Shown here piece by piece: positions 27,175-37,584 of a stretch of 64,000 nt of DNA. Source of the DNA: Kushneria avicenniae. Lineage in GTDB: Bacteria > Pseudomonadota > Gammaproteobacteria > Pseudomonadales > Halomonadaceae. A program made the translations under genes and the position numbers. The DNA is taken from NCBI RefSeq assembly GCF_900112585.1, contig NZ_FOLY01000001.1, positions 620,001-684,000 of the forward strand, in the 5' to 3' direction. The notes under the pieces are model-generated. The model was not told the DNA's origin, did not search any database, and saw nothing but the letters and a program-made list of their open reading frames with translations. Each line of letters starts with the position of its first letter. Position 1 is the stretch's first letter.

Positions 27175-27660
27175 TCAGCGCCGGGCGTTCTGTAAAAAGA
27201 CGCCCTCGATGGGCACGAACCGATCAGCGGCCTGTTTCAGCGCCTGAGCGGTCAGCGCCTGGACGCCATAGACATCGGCAGAGACGCCAAAGCGCTGACG
27301 CACGCGTGTGAGCAGCTCGGCGAAGTCGCCGTCTCCCGAGATCAGAACCACACGATCCACCGCCTGGGCCGTTTCGAACATGTCCAGCGTGATCCCGACA
27401 TCCCAGTCGCCCTTGGCGCTGCCGTCACGACGCTGGATGAAGGGCTTGAGCCGCACCTCAAAGCCGATATCACGCAGCGCATGCTGAAACTGCTGCTGGC
27501 GCGGGTCATGGCGCTCGATGGCGTAGGCCCGGGCGGCAGCCACCGTGTCCTCGCCTACGGCATGACGCCAGAGCGCGGCATAGTTGACCTGGCAATGAAA
27601 GGTTTCCCGGGCGGTGTAATAGACGTTCTGGACATCGGCAAACAGTGCAATTCGAGCCAT
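27175..27660 (-). CDS. NYN domain (LabA/DUF88) PIN-like protein
   Basis: A 161-residue single-domain protein of the NYN family, a PIN-like nuclease fold often acting on RNA. The acidic cluster is visible: Asp9 in LFADVQNVYY, Asp85 and Asp87 in KGDWDVGI, Asp110 and Asp112 in SGDGDF. The start lies 11 bases after the mocA-like stop on the same strand, so it is the third gene of an xdhC-mocA-NYN transcript. No signal peptide. Confidence 0.88.
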   Translation of the reverse strand: MARIALFADVQNVYYTARETFHCQVNYAALWRHAVGEDTVAAARAYAIERHDPRQQQFQHALRDIGFEVRLKPFIQRRDGSAKGDWDVGITLDMFETAQAVDRVVLISGDGDFAELLTRVRQRFGVSADVYGVQALTAQALKQAADRFVPIEGVFLQNARR

Positions 27661-27671
27661 GAGATCTCAAA

Positions 27672-28295
27672 TCATTGAAGGGAAGACAGGTCATCAGGCG
27701 TATCGATATCGGTAAGGATACCCGGATCGTCCACATCCAGCATTACGACCTGCAAAGCATGGCGCTTGAGCAGCGCGCGGGCGCCTTCGTCACCGTCAAG
27801 CCCGGCCAGTGCCGGCCAGAACGAACGCCCGAAAATCACGGGATGACCCGCACGCCCCTGATGACACGGTCGTACGATGGCATCAAAACGAGCATGCGCC
27901 ATCAGTTTCTGCAGGGTCTCGGCGCGTAGCCCGGGCATGTCCCCCAGCATGAGGGCCAGTGCCTCGCACCGCTGATGGCATGAATCATTCGATACAAGCA
28001 GCTCGGAGACCGCGGTGGCCAGGCTTGTGCCCATACCGACAGGAGACAGGGGGGCCTGCAGGGTATGTATGTCTGCCGGCAGTCCAAAGGCCTCGCCGCA
28101 TTCACCATGGCGCAGCACGACCGTGATGGAAGAGACATGAGGTGCCAGCATGGCGGTGGTGGCCGCCAGCAGCGTCTGTTCGCCGAATGACGCCAGACGC
28201 TTGTCGCCGCCGAATCGTCGACTGTGCCCCGCGGCCAGAATCAGACCCAGCACCCTTGGCGCCTTCTGCGATGAATATTGTTGCGGCCTAGCCAT
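27672..28295 (-). CDS. MobA/MocA-like nucleotidyltransferase
   Basis: A 207-residue GT-A nucleotidyltransferase. The signature LILAAGHSRRFGGDKRL binds the NTP, and LGDMPGL carries the metal Asp. Its closest family is MocA, the molybdopterin cytidylyltransferase that makes MCD for xanthine-dehydrogenase-type enzymes. The gene overlaps the xdhC stop by one base (TGATG), the usual partnership for maturing molybdenum hydroxylases. No molybdoenzyme gene lies in the window. Confidence 0.88.
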   Translation of the reverse strand: MARPQQYSSQKAPRVLGLILAAGHSRRFGGDKRLASFGEQTLLAATTAMLAPHVSSITVVLRHGECGEAFGLPADIHTLQAPLSPVGMGTSLATAVSELLVSNDSCHQRCEALALMLGDMPGLRAETLQKLMAHARFDAIVRPCHQGRAGHPVIFGRSFWPALAGLDGDEGARALLKRHALQVVMLDVDDPGILTDIDTPDDLSSLQ

Positions 28296-29314
28296 CAGAC
28301 CGCAGTGGCCACGGGCGCAGCAGCGAGGCTCGTCTCGCCGGCCTTGCCGTTATAGACGCGCATGACATCGGCCACTACCGACAGGGCGATCTCGGCCGGC
28401 GCCTTGCTGCCAAGATCCATGCCGATCGGCATGTGAATCCGCGCGATCTGGTCGTCATTCAGCCCGCCGGAGCGCTTGAGCCGCTCGGCACGCTTTTGCG
28501 AGGTGCGCTGTGACCCCATGACTCCGACATAGAACGCCGGCGTCTTGACCGCTTCGACCATGGCCGGGTCATCAATGCGCGGATCATGGGTCAGCGCAAC
28601 CACGGCGGTCGCCTCATGACAGGCGCCCGAGGCGATAAACAGCGCTGGCAGTGCGGCCTGGACCTCGACGCCCTCGCCGTTCCCGGCAGCAATGAAATCA
28701 CGCCGCACGTCGTCGCGCGGGTCGCAGACGATGACCTCATAGCCCAGCGCGCGGGCAAACTGCGCGCAGAACCCGGCCACCGGCGAAATGCCGGCCAGAA
28801 TCAGGCGCAGGGCCGGCCCGACGCGAATCTCTACCTGCCCCTGACCGTTGCGCGAAACGCTCGGTCCGTTGGGCGATTCATCAAGCACGACGCGATAGCG
28901 TCCGGTCTCTGGGTTCACACGACGAATCAGACACTTGCGCCCCAGCAGCGTGGCCTCCAGCACCTCCAGATGCACCTTCAGCTCATCATTGACCACCAGA
29001 CGCTCGATGAGCACTTCCAGCACGCCGCCACAGGGCAGCTGCAGCCGCTGGCTCTCCTCCTGGCTTTCGCCGTAGCGCACGATGGTCGCCGGACTTGAAA
29101 AGGCGCCGTCCTGAAGGCTTTCGATAAAGGCTTCCTCGACGCAGCCGCCGGACAGCGAGCCGACATGCTGACCGTCACCGGTGGCCACCAGCATCGAACC
29201 CGGCGCACGAGGCGAAGAGCCGTAGGTCCCAAGAACGGTACAAAGCCAGAGCGTGTCATGGGTGCAGGCCCACTCACGCGCCTGCTGGATCACCTGCAGA
29301 TCGAGATGACGCAT
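28295..29314 (-). CDS. xdhC: XdhC family molybdoenzyme maturation protein
   Basis: A 339-residue protein with the XdhC/CoxI N-terminal domain (GTYGSSPRAPGSMLVATGDGQHVGSLSGGCVEEAF) and a Rossmann-like C-terminal domain (VIVCDPRDDVRRDF, VALTHDPRIDDPAM, GVMGSQRTSQKR). XdhC binds sulfurated Mo cofactor and delivers it to xanthine dehydrogenase. Cys58 in SGGCVEE and Cys95 in LPCGGV are conserved in the family. The ATG at 29314 has CGGAG upstream. It leads a three-gene minus-strand cluster with the MocA-like and NYN genes. Confidence 0.92.
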   Translation of the reverse strand: MRHLDLQVIQQAREWACTHDTLWLCTVLGTYGSSPRAPGSMLVATGDGQHVGSLSGGCVEEAFIESLQDGAFSSPATIVRYGESQEESQRLQLPCGGVLEVLIERLVVNDELKVHLEVLEATLLGRKCLIRRVNPETGRYRVVLDESPNGPSVSRNGQGQVEIRVGPALRLILAGISPVAGFCAQFARALGYEVIVCDPRDDVRRDFIAAGNGEGVEVQAALPALFIASGACHEATAVVALTHDPRIDDPAMVEAVKTPAFYVGVMGSQRTSQKRAERLKRSGGLNDDQIARIHMPIGMDLGSKAPAEIALSVVADVMRVYNGKAGETSLAAAPVATAV

Positions 29315-29478
29315 TCGGACACTCCGATAGGGAGAAAAGAGAATAATGCAACAAGGATAGCAGCCTCATGATCTTCCCGCCGGGTCATGCACGGTGCCTG
29401 TCAGACACGCTCATGAACATACCCGCATGAACATGCTAGCCTGAGCCTTCCTGTGAACTGGTGTGATGGAGTACGCGA

Positions 29479-29949
29479 ATGGAAGGCCGACCGCCGCTTC
29501 CCCCCTTTGACATGGACAGTGCCCGCGCCAGGGTGCGCGCCGCAGAGGACGCCTGGAATACCCGTGAGCCCGAAAGGGTCGCCGGGGCCTACAGCGAGGA
29601 CTCTCGCTGGCGCAATCGCACCGAGTTCTTTCAGGGCCGCGAGGCCATCATCGAGTTTCTGCGTCGCAAGTGGCAGCGCGAAATCGATTATCGGCTCTGC
29701 AAGGAGCTCTGGGCCTTTACGGACAACACCATCGGCGTGCGCTTCCAGTACGAATGGCGCGACCGCTCCGATCAGTGGTATCGCGCCTATGGCAACGAGA
29801 TGTGGGAATTCAACGAACACGGCCTGATGGTGCGTCGTGAAGCCAGCATCAACGAAACTCCCATCGAAGCCGATGAGCGCCGCTTCCGCTGGCCCGCGCC
29901 CGGGCCACGCCCGCAGAATCATCCCGGGCTCAATCAGCACGGCCTCTAG
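29479..29949 (+). CDS. DUF1348 / NTF2-like family protein
   Basis: A 156-residue cytoplasmic protein of the DUF1348 group of the SnoaL/NTF2-like superfamily. Characteristic blocks are [37 protein letters not shown] and [13 protein letters not shown]. Function is unknown, possibly small-molecule binding. GGAG precedes the start. Its TAG stop is interleaved with the recC stop: the four bases CTAG (29946-29949) hold both stop codons on opposite strands. Confidence 0.9.
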   Translation: MEGRPPLPPFDMDSARARVRAAEDAWNTREPERVAGAYSEDSRWRNRTEFFQGREAIIEFLRRKWQREIDYRLCKELWAFTDNTIGVRFQYEWRDRSDQWYRAYGNEMWEFNEHGLMVRREASINETPIEADERRFRWPAPGPRPQNHPGLNQHGL

Positions 29950-32900
29950 GTCTGCTCGTCCGCCGGCGTGCCACCGCCATCCACCAGCGCTGACAGCGTG
30001 GTCATGAAGGGCGCATACAGCGTCCTGGTGGCGACTTCAAAACCGGCATCACACAGCACCTCCAGGGTTGGCCACAGCTCGCCCATCATGGGTTCGCGCT
30101 CTCGCAGCGGCGCCGGGCCGTTGAAGCGGCCCTCTTCATAGCTGGTGCGCACCCGCCCAAGGCCCATCTCACGGTAGACGTCTTCCTGCGTCTCATCGAT
30201 GTGTCGGGGCCAGCCGGCGAAGTACTCCATCGCCGGCTCCAGCGCCGTGGGCAGCGGCGCATTTCCGGCGGTACGCCACTGCTGACACAGTGACAAGAGC
30301 GTGGTGTGCGCATCACTGGCGGACACCGTCGGTAGCGTCAGCTCGCGGTCCTCGAACAGCACTGTCACCATCACAGGCTCGCCCATGGCGCTCAGTGCCA
30401 GTTGCTCGAGCCAGACGCGAATCAGTCGATGCGGCTTGCCGTATTGCGTCAGCCGCCCGCTGCGATCGCGACGCAGATGGCCAAAGTGCGCCGGCGCCAG
30501 CACGCAGCGATACAACACGCCCTCCTCGCTGCGCCACAGTCCATCAATACGGTCGGCAAGTACGGTAGTGCCAGTATCACCGGCAAGTTCGATCCGTATC
30601 GCCTCGACCGGCACCAGGCCATCCGTCAGCTCATGCCATCGGCTGATCTGATGCCTCAGAGGTTTGATCAGATCCTCCACCAGCCGCTCGCCAAACCCCA
30701 GCGCCGGCAGCATGCCCTTGCGACGCGCCTCTTCTGCCATGTCGCTCAGATCGCGTTCGCGGCGAGCCCCTTCCAGCAGATGCTGCTTGAAGCTGAATCG
30801 CTCAAGGCCATCAAGGGCAAAAGGCTCGGCGTCCTCCTCCAGTACAGCGACGGGATGAAAATGTATCCCCAGTCGGCCGGCGGTACAGATTGACCAGGGT
30901 CGCCTGAGCAGCCGTTCAAGATCCTCCAGGGTTGCCGGCGTTTCCGGCGGCGCGGCGGCCGTCAGCGGCTCGACATCCCTGGCAGGCTCTGAATGATGAA
31001 CGCTTTCCCAGCTGCGCTCGAAAGTAAACAGGCGCCGGGGATCATCGTCCGTATCGTCACGGCTGAAATAGGCGCGCGCAAAGGGCTGCAGCGGATGGGT
31101 GGTGATCAGACGCGCCAGCAGTGCTGTCTCACTGTCCTCCTCGACCCGCCAGCCCATCGACAGCGTATCGAGCAGCTCACTGACCAGAATCGAAGGGGCA
31201 CGTTCGCTGTTGTCGCGCTGGTCGCGCCCGACCCAGGAGATGGTCAATGCTTCACGCGTAGCCAGCATCGCCTCCAGCATCAGATAGCGGTCATCATCGC
31301 GGCGTGAACGGTCACCACTGCGATGACGCGTGGCCATCAGGTCAAAGTCCTGCGGCAGTCGCACGCGCGGGTAGTCGCCGTCGTTCATGCCTAAAAGCCA
31401 GGTATGGCGAAACGGGATAGCGCGCATGGGCATGAGCGTTGCGAAGTTGACCCGCCCGGCCAGAAAGCGCTGGGCCAGACCGCCCTCGTCCAGACGATCG
31501 GCCAGCGCCTCGCGAAACACCGTCAGCGGCAGCGCTTCGTTGAAATCACCGCACTCGCCTTCGTCGGCCAGAGTGCGAGCCGCTTTCGAAAGGCGCTCGA
31601 GAATGTCGAAATCATTCTGTTCGACTGGATCAAAAAGCGCGCCGAGCATCTCCTCCAGCCGCGCGACCCAGTCATCGATGCCCACGGGCGTGTTCAGATA
31701 CTGATACCAGTGGCGCAGACGGGTCATCAGCTCGGCCAGCCGTCCAGCAAGATCGGCCTCCAGCCCGCCGATCTCGTCATAGGCCTGGATGCCGTCGAAG
31801 CTGCCCTCGCCGATGGCAAACCCCAGCAGCATCCGATCCAGCCCGAACTGCCAGGTGTTTTCCGAAAGCCCGGGCAGATCCAGCGTGTCGCGATGCTCAG
31901 CGTCGAGCCCCCAGCGCACGCCGCTGCCGCCCAGCCATTGTGAAAGCCTGTCGAGTTCATCCTCCTCGATATTGAAGCGCCGCCGAAAGGCCGGCACCTC
32001 CAGCCAGTCGAGCACTTCGCTGACCCCCAGGCGCCGCTCGGGAAGCTCCAGCAGCGACAGCGCCGCGCTCATCAGCGGGCTCGCCCCCGAGGCGATACGG
32101 TCGGAGACGGTATAGGGGATATAGCGGGCGTCATCGCGCGGAATCTGGCCGAACACGGCATCGATCAGCGGCGCATAGCGTTCAATATCCGGCACCAGTA
32201 CCACCATGTCGCGCGGGCGCAGGCTGGCATCACGATCAAAGGCATCGAGCATCTGATCATGCAGGATCTCGACCTCCCGCAGCGGCGAATGCGCCCGGGT
32301 AAAGGCAAGCGAGCGATCTTCCGGGTCGATGAAGCGTTTACCGCCCGCCTCTTCGGCCCGCCGCGCCGGGTGGACCAGATCCAGCACCTCCTGCTGAAGC
32401 TGGTGCAAAAGGCTCGGATCGGCCTCTGGCTGCGGGTCACGAAAGATATCGTGCTCCATGTCGAAGGCATTGTCGGCCTCGAAATCGTACAACGCCTCGA
32501 TGAAGTCACGTCCCTGCGCCCCCCAGCCAGCCAGCAGCGGGTTGGCGCTCAGATGCAGCGTCTCGCTGTCCAGACCCTCGAGCGAGGGCGCCGCCTCATG
32601 GCGCTGGCGATGGCTGTCACGTCGTAGTCGGGCACGCAGGGCTTCACGGTCAGCCACGATATCGCCCCAGTAGAAGCGACACGGGTTGGCCACCATCAGC
32701 ACCACATCCATCACCCCGGACAGGGCATGCAGAGCCTCGAGCAGCTGAAACGGCAGCGCGGAGATGCCAAAGACAAACAGCCGGCGTGGCAGCCCTGCGG
32801 GGACGGTTTCAAGCGCGCCCGCCCGGTCCAGAAAGCGCTCGTGCAGCGCCGCGCGGTGATGGCGCTGTGCCTGATCGGAAGCATCCTCCAGCAGCGCGCG

Positions 32901-33446
32901 CCATAGAAGGGGCTGCCAGTGATCCACCGGAGCAATGTCAGCAGGCGCCGTCCTGCCCTGCGCCCAGGCCGCCATCCAGTCGGGTCGGTAGACCAGATAC
33001 TGGTCAAAAAGATCCGCCAGCCGGGAAGCCAGCTGATAGCTCTTGCGCTCGCCGCAGGACGCCCCAACGCCCGCCTGATGCTCTGCGGGCATCTCGTCAT
33101 CAAGATAGTGGGCCAGCGGTGCAAATTCGCTCTGATGCAGAAGGCGCGGCAACAGCCGCATCAACCGCCAGGTCATCGGTCCCTTGTCAAAGGGCGAGCG
33201 TTTGGGGATGTCATCGCCCAGCACGGCACGATAGGCACGCCAGACGAAGCTCGAGGGTAGCGGGAAATCCAGCGAGGCGGCCACGCCGTGGTGCTGCGCC
33301 AGACAGAGCTGCAGCCACTGCGCCATGCCGTTGGACTGTACCAGAAAGGTTTCGCTCTCCAGCGGCGCCAGCGGATCGCGCTCCGAAAGCGCCGTGGCCA
33401 GATCGCGCAGATCCTCGAGATGGTTGGCATGCAGGACGGTAAACAT
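29946..33446 (-). CDS. recC: RecC, exodeoxyribonuclease V gamma subunit
   Basis: RecC holds RecB and RecD together and recognises Chi. The 1166-residue product starts [20 protein letters not shown], with [37 protein letters not shown] and [24 protein letters not shown], all RecC motifs, followed by the inactive helicase and nuclease-like parts ([11 protein letters not shown]). E. coli RecC is 1122 residues. The ATG at 33446 has GGGAG four bases away. recB and recD are about 24.6 kb distant rather than adjacent, and recC follows an SDR and a transporter gene on the same strand. Confidence 0.95.
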   Translation of the reverse strand: MFTVLHANHLEDLRDLATALSERDPLAPLESETFLVQSNGMAQWLQLCLAQHHGVAASLDFPLPSSFVWRAYRAVLGDDIPKRSPFDKGPMTWRLMRLLPRLLHQSEFAPLAHYLDDEMPAEHQAGVGASCGERKSYQLASRLADLFDQYLVYRPDWMAAWAQGRTAPADIAPVDHWQPLLWRALLEDASDQAQRHHRAALHERFLDRAGALETVPAGLPRRLFVFGISALPFQLLEALHALSGVMDVVLMVANPCRFYWGDIVADREALRARLRRDSHRQRHEAAPSLEGLDSETLHLSANPLLAGWGAQGRDFIEALYDFEADNAFDMEHDIFRDPQPEADPSLLHQLQQEVLDLVHPARRAEEAGGKRFIDPEDRSLAFTRAHSPLREVEILHDQMLDAFDRDASLRPRDMVVLVPDIERYAPLIDAVFGQIPRDDARYIPYTVSDRIASGASPLMSAALSLLELPERRLGVSEVLDWLEVPAFRRRFNIEEDELDRLSQWLGGSGVRWGLDAEHRDTLDLPGLSENTWQFGLDRMLLGFAIGEGSFDGIQAYDEIGGLEADLAGRLAELMTRLRHWYQYLNTPVGIDDWVARLEEMLGALFDPVEQNDFDILERLSKAARTLADEGECGDFNEALPLTVFREALADRLDEGGLAQRFLAGRVNFATLMPMRAIPFRHTWLLGMNDGDYPRVRLPQDFDLMATRHRSGDRSRRDDDRYLMLEAMLATREALTISWVGRDQRDNSERAPSILVSELLDTLSMGWRVEEDSETALLARLITTHPLQPFARAYFSRDDTDDDPRRLFTFERSWESVHHSEPARDVEPLTAAAPPETPATLEDLERLLRRPWSICTAGRLGIHFHPVAVLEEDAEPFALDGLERFSFKQHLLEGARRERDLSDMAEEARRKGMLPALGFGERLVEDLIKPLRHQISRWHELTDGLVPVEAIRIELAGDTGTTVLADRIDGLWRSEEGVLYRCVLAPAHFGHLRRDRSGRLTQYGKPHRLIRVWLEQLALSAMGEPVMVTVLFEDRELTLPTVSASDAHTTLLSLCQQWRTAGNAPLPTALEPAMEYFAGWPRHIDETQEDVYREMGLGRVRTSYEEGRFNGPAPLREREPMMGELWPTLEVLCDAGFEVATRTLYAPFMTTLSALVDGGGTPADEQT

Positions 33447-33560
33447 CACACTCCCGGAGGCACGGCGTGGGCAGGGATTGCCTATCCTACCTGTCCCGCC
33501 GGGAGCTGCGAAGTCTCCGGCAACCGCTCATGCACGTTGATGCGGAGCGGCGCAGCCGTG

Positions 33561-34364
33561 TCAGACGCCGAGATCGTGATCCGGGCGCATGTCATAGCGC
33601 ATGACATTGTGCATGAAGGCGCCATCGACATAGAGCGTGGTGCCGGTGATGTAGCGCGCCTCTTCCGAGCACAGAAAAACCGTGACGCCGGCCACATCCT
33701 TCGTCTCGCCGATAAAGCCCAGCGGGATCCAGCTCTGCATGTTGTCAATGCCCAGCGCCTCGTTGTCCTCGCGATTGATATCGGTCTGGATGGCCCCGGG
33801 GGCCAGGCCGACCACGCGAATGCCGTACTCGCCCCACTCGACCGCTGCGGCGCGCGTCAGCATCTTGAGCCCTGCCTTGGCCACGCTGTAGTGCGCCACG
33901 CCCTTGCGTGAGACCTCATCGTGAATCGACTGCACGTTGATGATGACACCCCCGTTGCCGCCCTGTTTCATGCGCCGGGCCGCGTGCTGCGAGCAGTAAA
34001 ATGGCGCGTTGAGATTGACGTTCATCAGTGTCTGCCAGTCCTCGCGCGGCATGTCTTCCAGCGCGTGAGCGTTTTCAAAGCCGGCGTTGTTGATCAGGAT
34101 GTCGATCCGGTCAAACTGATCATCAAACTGCAGGAACATGTCATCCACGGCCTGCGGGTCGCTCAGATCCGCGACCACCACGCCGGTGGTGACGCCGCAC
34201 TCGCGTGCCAGACGCTCGGCAGTCTCGTTGACCGCTTCGCGGGGCTTTCTGGTATGAAAGGCCACGTTGGCGCCGGCACGCGCGAGCGACTCGGCCATGT
34301 GCGCGCCGATCCCCCGATTGGCGCCGGTGACCAGTGCCGTTTTGCCCTTGAGCGTGATATTCAT
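33561..34364 (-). CDS. Short-chain dehydrogenase/reductase
   Basis: A 267-residue classical SDR. It has the NAD(P)-binding TGANRGIG (13-20), NNAG (92-95), and the catalytic Ser146, Tyr159 and Lys163 (YSVAKAG). LAPGAIQTDI follows, and the C-terminal GTTLYVDGAF is typical of glucose 1-dehydrogenase-like or sugar/steroid SDRs. The ATG at 34364 has GGGAG. An intrinsic terminator (34431-34459) separates it from the upstream transporter gene. The substrate cannot be assigned. Confidence 0.93.
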   Translation of the reverse strand: MNITLKGKTALVTGANRGIGAHMAESLARAGANVAFHTRKPREAVNETAERLARECGVTTGVVVADLSDPQAVDDMFLQFDDQFDRIDILINNAGFENAHALEDMPREDWQTLMNVNLNAPFYCSQHAARRMKQGGNGGVIINVQSIHDEVSRKGVAHYSVAKAGLKMLTRAAAVEWGEYGIRVVGLAPGAIQTDINREDNEALGIDNMQSWIPLGFIGETKDVAGVTVFLCSEEARYITGTTLYVDGAFMHNVMRYDMRPDHDLGV

Positions 34365-34430
34365 CGGTTTCTCCCTGAAACATTGTCCATGAATGCATGA
34401 CTGGATGCGGTGCGGTTTTTGAGCGGCCAT

Positions 34431-34459
34431 AAAAAAGCCAGGCTCGAATGAGCTTGGCT
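34431..34459 (-). terminator. Intrinsic terminator after the metabolite symporter gene
   Basis: On the minus strand AGCCAAGCTC and GAGCCTGGCT pair (one G-U) around ATTC and are followed by TTTTTT. It lies between two genes on the same strand, so SDR expression must come from read-through or its own promoter. Confidence 0.85.
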
Positions 34460-34487
34460 GATAAGCGGGTGACAGGAAAGGCTGTCT

Positions 34488-35807
34488 TCAGTGGGCGGGC
34501 TGAGCCCGGTAGTGATAATGACGTCTGGCCAGAAAGAGCCCCGTGACCACACCCACGCTCATGACGCCGGCCACATACCAGGCAGGCGACATCGGCATGC
34601 TCTCGATCGAGGTGGTCACGATCATCGGCGTCAGGCCACCGGCCACGGCATAGGCCACGTTGTAGGAAAACGACAGCCCCGTGAAACGAATGGCCGCCGG
34701 GAACGACTTGACCGCGATCGCCGGCACGATACCGGTCAGCCCGCCAAAAAAGCCCACCAGCGCGTACAGCGGGAACAGCAGCGTGACGTCGTGATGCATC
34801 AACCAGAAGAAATAGAAATATGTGATGCCCAGACCGGCGCAGGAGAGTACCAGCACGATGCCGTCGCCGATTTTGTCGGCCAGCGCGCCGGCGCTCAGAC
34901 AGCCAATGATCAGGCACACGATTGCCACACAGTTGGCCTGCAGGGTCATGCCGCGATCGATGCCGGCAAAGCTCTGTAAAAGCGTCGGCGTCATCAGGAT
35001 CGTGACCACCACGGCCGCGGTCAGAAGCCAGGTGGCAATCATGGCAATGGCCACGCCCGGCAGGTAGTCGCGCAGCAGGGTGCGCATGGGCAGCTCTTCG
35101 GAGAGCGACTTGTTCTCCTGCATCTCGGTGAATACCGGCGTCTCATGCAGGTAGCGGCGCAGATAGAGCGTCACGAAACCAAGGATGCCGCCGACCAGAA
35201 ACGGCACACGCCAGCCCCAGCTGTAAAGGGTTTCCTCACTGATGGCATAGTTCAGCCCGGTCGCCATGAACGAGCCCAGCAGAATCCCGGCGACCAGACC
35301 GGCTGACAGGGTGCTCGTAGCAAAGGCCGTATGCCGGGCCGGCACGTGCTCGGTCACGAACACCCAGGCGCCCGGCGCCTCGCCGCCGATGGCCGCACCC
35401 TGCAGCATGCGCATGGCCAGCAGCAGAATCGGTGCCAGGTAGCCGATGGTGGCATAGGTGGGCAGAAGGCCCATGATCAGCGTCGGCAGGGCCATGAGCA
35501 TGATGGAGAGCATGAACATCTTCTTGCGCCCCAGCCGATCGCCGAAGTGTGCCATGATGATGCCGCCGATGGGTCGGGCAATATAGCCGGCGGCAAAGAT
35601 ACCGAAGGTCTGCACCAGACGCAGCCACTCGGGCATTTCAGGCGGAAAGAACAGCTGGCCAACCACGCTTGCAAAGAAAACGAAGATAACGAAATCGTAG
35701 AACTCAAGCGCACCACCCAGCGCGGAAAGCCCCAGTGTCTTGATATCGCGGGCGCCCAACGGGCGCGTCACGGACGTTGATGGTCCGTTGGTATTGGCAT
35801 TGTTCAT
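34488..35807 (-). CDS. MFS transporter of the metabolite:H+ symporter (MHS) family
   Basis: A 439-residue transporter with twelve predicted spans. It has the MHS features ALGGALEFYDFVIFVFFA in helix 1, RPIGGIIMAHFGDRLGRKKMF in loop 2-3 and RMLQGAAIGGEAPGAWVFVTEH in helix 4, as in ProP, KgtP and YdfJ. Members carry organic acids or zwitterions. No ribosome site is obvious at the chosen ATG. The gene is divergent from argE and is followed by the SDR gene across a terminator. Confidence 0.9.
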   Translation of the reverse strand: MNNANTNGPSTSVTRPLGARDIKTLGLSALGGALEFYDFVIFVFFASVVGQLFFPPEMPEWLRLVQTFGIFAAGYIARPIGGIIMAHFGDRLGRKKMFMLSIMLMALPTLIMGLLPTYATIGYLAPILLLAMRMLQGAAIGGEAPGAWVFVTEHVPARHTAFATSTLSAGLVAGILLGSFMATGLNYAISEETLYSWGWRVPFLVGGILGFVTLYLRRYLHETPVFTEMQENKSLSEELPMRTLLRDYLPGVAIAMIATWLLTAAVVVTILMTPTLLQSFAGIDRGMTLQANCVAIVCLIIGCLSAGALADKIGDGIVLVLSCAGLGITYFYFFWLMHHDVTLLFPLYALVGFFGGLTGIVPAIAVKSFPAAIRFTGLSFSYNVAYAVAGGLTPMIVTTSIESMPMSPAWYVAGVMSVGVVTGLFLARRHYHYRAQPAH

Positions 35808-36085
35808 GGGGAAGATCGCTATCGAAAGCAGTTGACGCGGTACATGGGAAGTTCATTCGATCACGGATCACGCGATGCGCCCTGCCGGCGCCTGCGGATC
35901 ACGCAAGAGAGGGCCGGTCGGTTCGAGGTCGATCATACCAGAAAAATCATTTTCAAAAGTCGGCAGAAGTTCCCGCTCTGTCGCGATCTTTCATGCCATG
36001 CGCGCTGCGTTACACTCTCTGTCGGCACCTGCCCATTTGATGGCCGGCAGCTTGTTTATCCCATTTTTCAGACGCCGAGAACGCC

Positions 36086-37261
36086 ATGACGACCACACCT
36101 GCTGCACTGCCCACCACTGCTCGGGACATTCTGGCCACGCTGGTCGGTTTTGATGTGCTGTCCCGTCACTCCAATCTGGCTTTGATCGAATGGGTCGAGC
36201 AGTTTCTCGATGCCCACGGCGTCAGCCATGAGCGCATCGCCAGCGATGACGGTGAGCGCTTTAACCTGCTGGCCCGCATTGGACCCGATGTGCCCGGCGG
36301 CGTGGTGCTCTCCGGTCATACGGACGTGGTTCCCGTCGAGGGACAGACCTGGCAGAGCGCCCCTTTTACCCTGACCGAGCGTGACGGCCGACTTTATGCC
36401 CGCGGCAGCTGCGACATGAAGGGCTTTCTGGCCTGTGCGCTGTCCGGTGTGCCGGACTGGTGCCAGCGCGAGCTCAAACACCCCATCTGGCTGGCGTTTT
36501 CCTATGATGAGGAGATCGGCTGTCTGGGGGCGCCGCGCATGATCAAGCACCTGATGGAGCACTATTCGACACCGGCCGCCGTGATTGTCGGCGAGCCTAC
36601 CCTGATGGCGCCGGTTACCCTGCAAAAGGGCATCACCACCCTCAGAACGGTGGTCCATGGCGTACCGTCCCACTCAAGCCAGGTCAATCAGGGCATTTCG
36701 GCTATCCATGTGGCGGCGCGTCTGATCACTCGCATCGAGGACATCATGAGTGAGCTGGCCGAGGAAAATCACCTCAACGACGCCTTCAACGTGCCCCATT
36801 CCAGTCTGCATGTCGGCACGCTCAAGGGCGGCAATGCCATCAATATCATGGCGCAGCACTGCGAATTCGACTGGGAGATTCGTCATCTGCCCGAGGAGGG
36901 GTTCGAGGCAGTTTATGAGCGCTTTCGTGACTACAGTGACGAAATCGAGTCGATGCTTCAGGCCGTCAACACCGGGTTTGCCATCGAAACCACAACCCTG
37001 ACTCGCACCGTGCCGGGTCTTGAAGACCGCGACAACGACCAGGCCATGGCACTGCTGGAAAGACTGGGCGTTCACGACCCGCAACAGGCCGTAGCCTACG
37101 CCACCGAAGCCGGTCAGTTTCAGCAGGCCGGGCTTCAGGCGGTCATCTGCGGGCCCGGCAGCATCGAACAGGCGCACCGCGCCGATGAGTTCATAGCCAT
37201 CGAGCAGCTCGAGAAAGGCGAGCACTTCATGCAGACGCTGGGCGAACTCATGACGCAGTAG
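36086..37261 (+). CDS. argE: Acetylornithine deacetylase
   Basis: ArgE hydrolyses N2-acetylornithine to ornithine and acetate in arginine synthesis. The 391-residue M20A protein carries metal ligands His78 and Asp80 (LSGHTDVVPVEG), Asp110 (RGSCDMKGF), the EE pair at 142-143 (DEEIGCLGAP), and a C-terminal GPGSIEQAHRADEF with the last His ligand. E. coli ArgE is 383 residues. A weak GAGAAC site precedes the ATG. It is transcribed alone, divergently from the MFS gene. Confidence 0.94.
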   Translation: MTTTPAALPTTARDILATLVGFDVLSRHSNLALIEWVEQFLDAHGVSHERIASDDGERFNLLARIGPDVPGGVVLSGHTDVVPVEGQTWQSAPFTLTERDGRLYARGSCDMKGFLACALSGVPDWCQRELKHPIWLAFSYDEEIGCLGAPRMIKHLMEHYSTPAAVIVGEPTLMAPVTLQKGITTLRTVVHGVPSHSSQVNQGISAIHVAARLITRIEDIMSELAEENHLNDAFNVPHSSLHVGTLKGGNAINIMAQHCEFDWEIRHLPEEGFEAVYERFRDYSDEIESMLQAVNTGFAIETTTLTRTVPGLEDRDNDQAMALLERLGVHDPQQAVAYATEAGQFQQAGLQAVICGPGSIEQAHRADEFIAIEQLEKGEHFMQTLGELMTQ

Positions 37262-37584
37262 CATGGCACGCCGGTTTATACACTACCGGCAGGATACTTT
37301 ATGCCGCCTGTCCCCGAGCAGCATCAAAGCGTGTACGGCAATGAACTGCAAAAGACGCCCTGCCATTTTTCGGGCGTCTCTCTGGCGGCCATCAAAGCAA
37401 TGATCGCGTCTCGACAATCACATCCTTGTTTCAAACCATTCATTAGTGCAAGGGCGTGAATTTTGCTGATATAACCATCTATACTGTCACGGAACGTAAC
37501 GGCACAGCCATGGATCAGGCCGATGCCGATACTGTACAGATTCTAAAAGAAACACTGCTGTTACAGTGCAAGGGAGGGACCCTC
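37262..37584. promoter_or_regulatory. Spacer and leader between argE and the 84-residue protein gene
   Basis: No gene is supportable here. An 8-bp stem (AGACGCCC at 37353-37360, GGGCGTCT at 37372-37379) may be a weak argE terminator but lacks a T-tract. TATACT at about 37480-37485 is a candidate -10. CACTG-CTGTTA-CAGTG at 37553-37568 is a short inverted repeat just before the ribosome site. Confidence 0.45.

Noticed and set aside
29401-29940. 179-codon frame on the minus strand opposite the DUF1348 gene
   Set aside because: The plus-strand gene has GGAG and family motifs. The opposite frame has neither.
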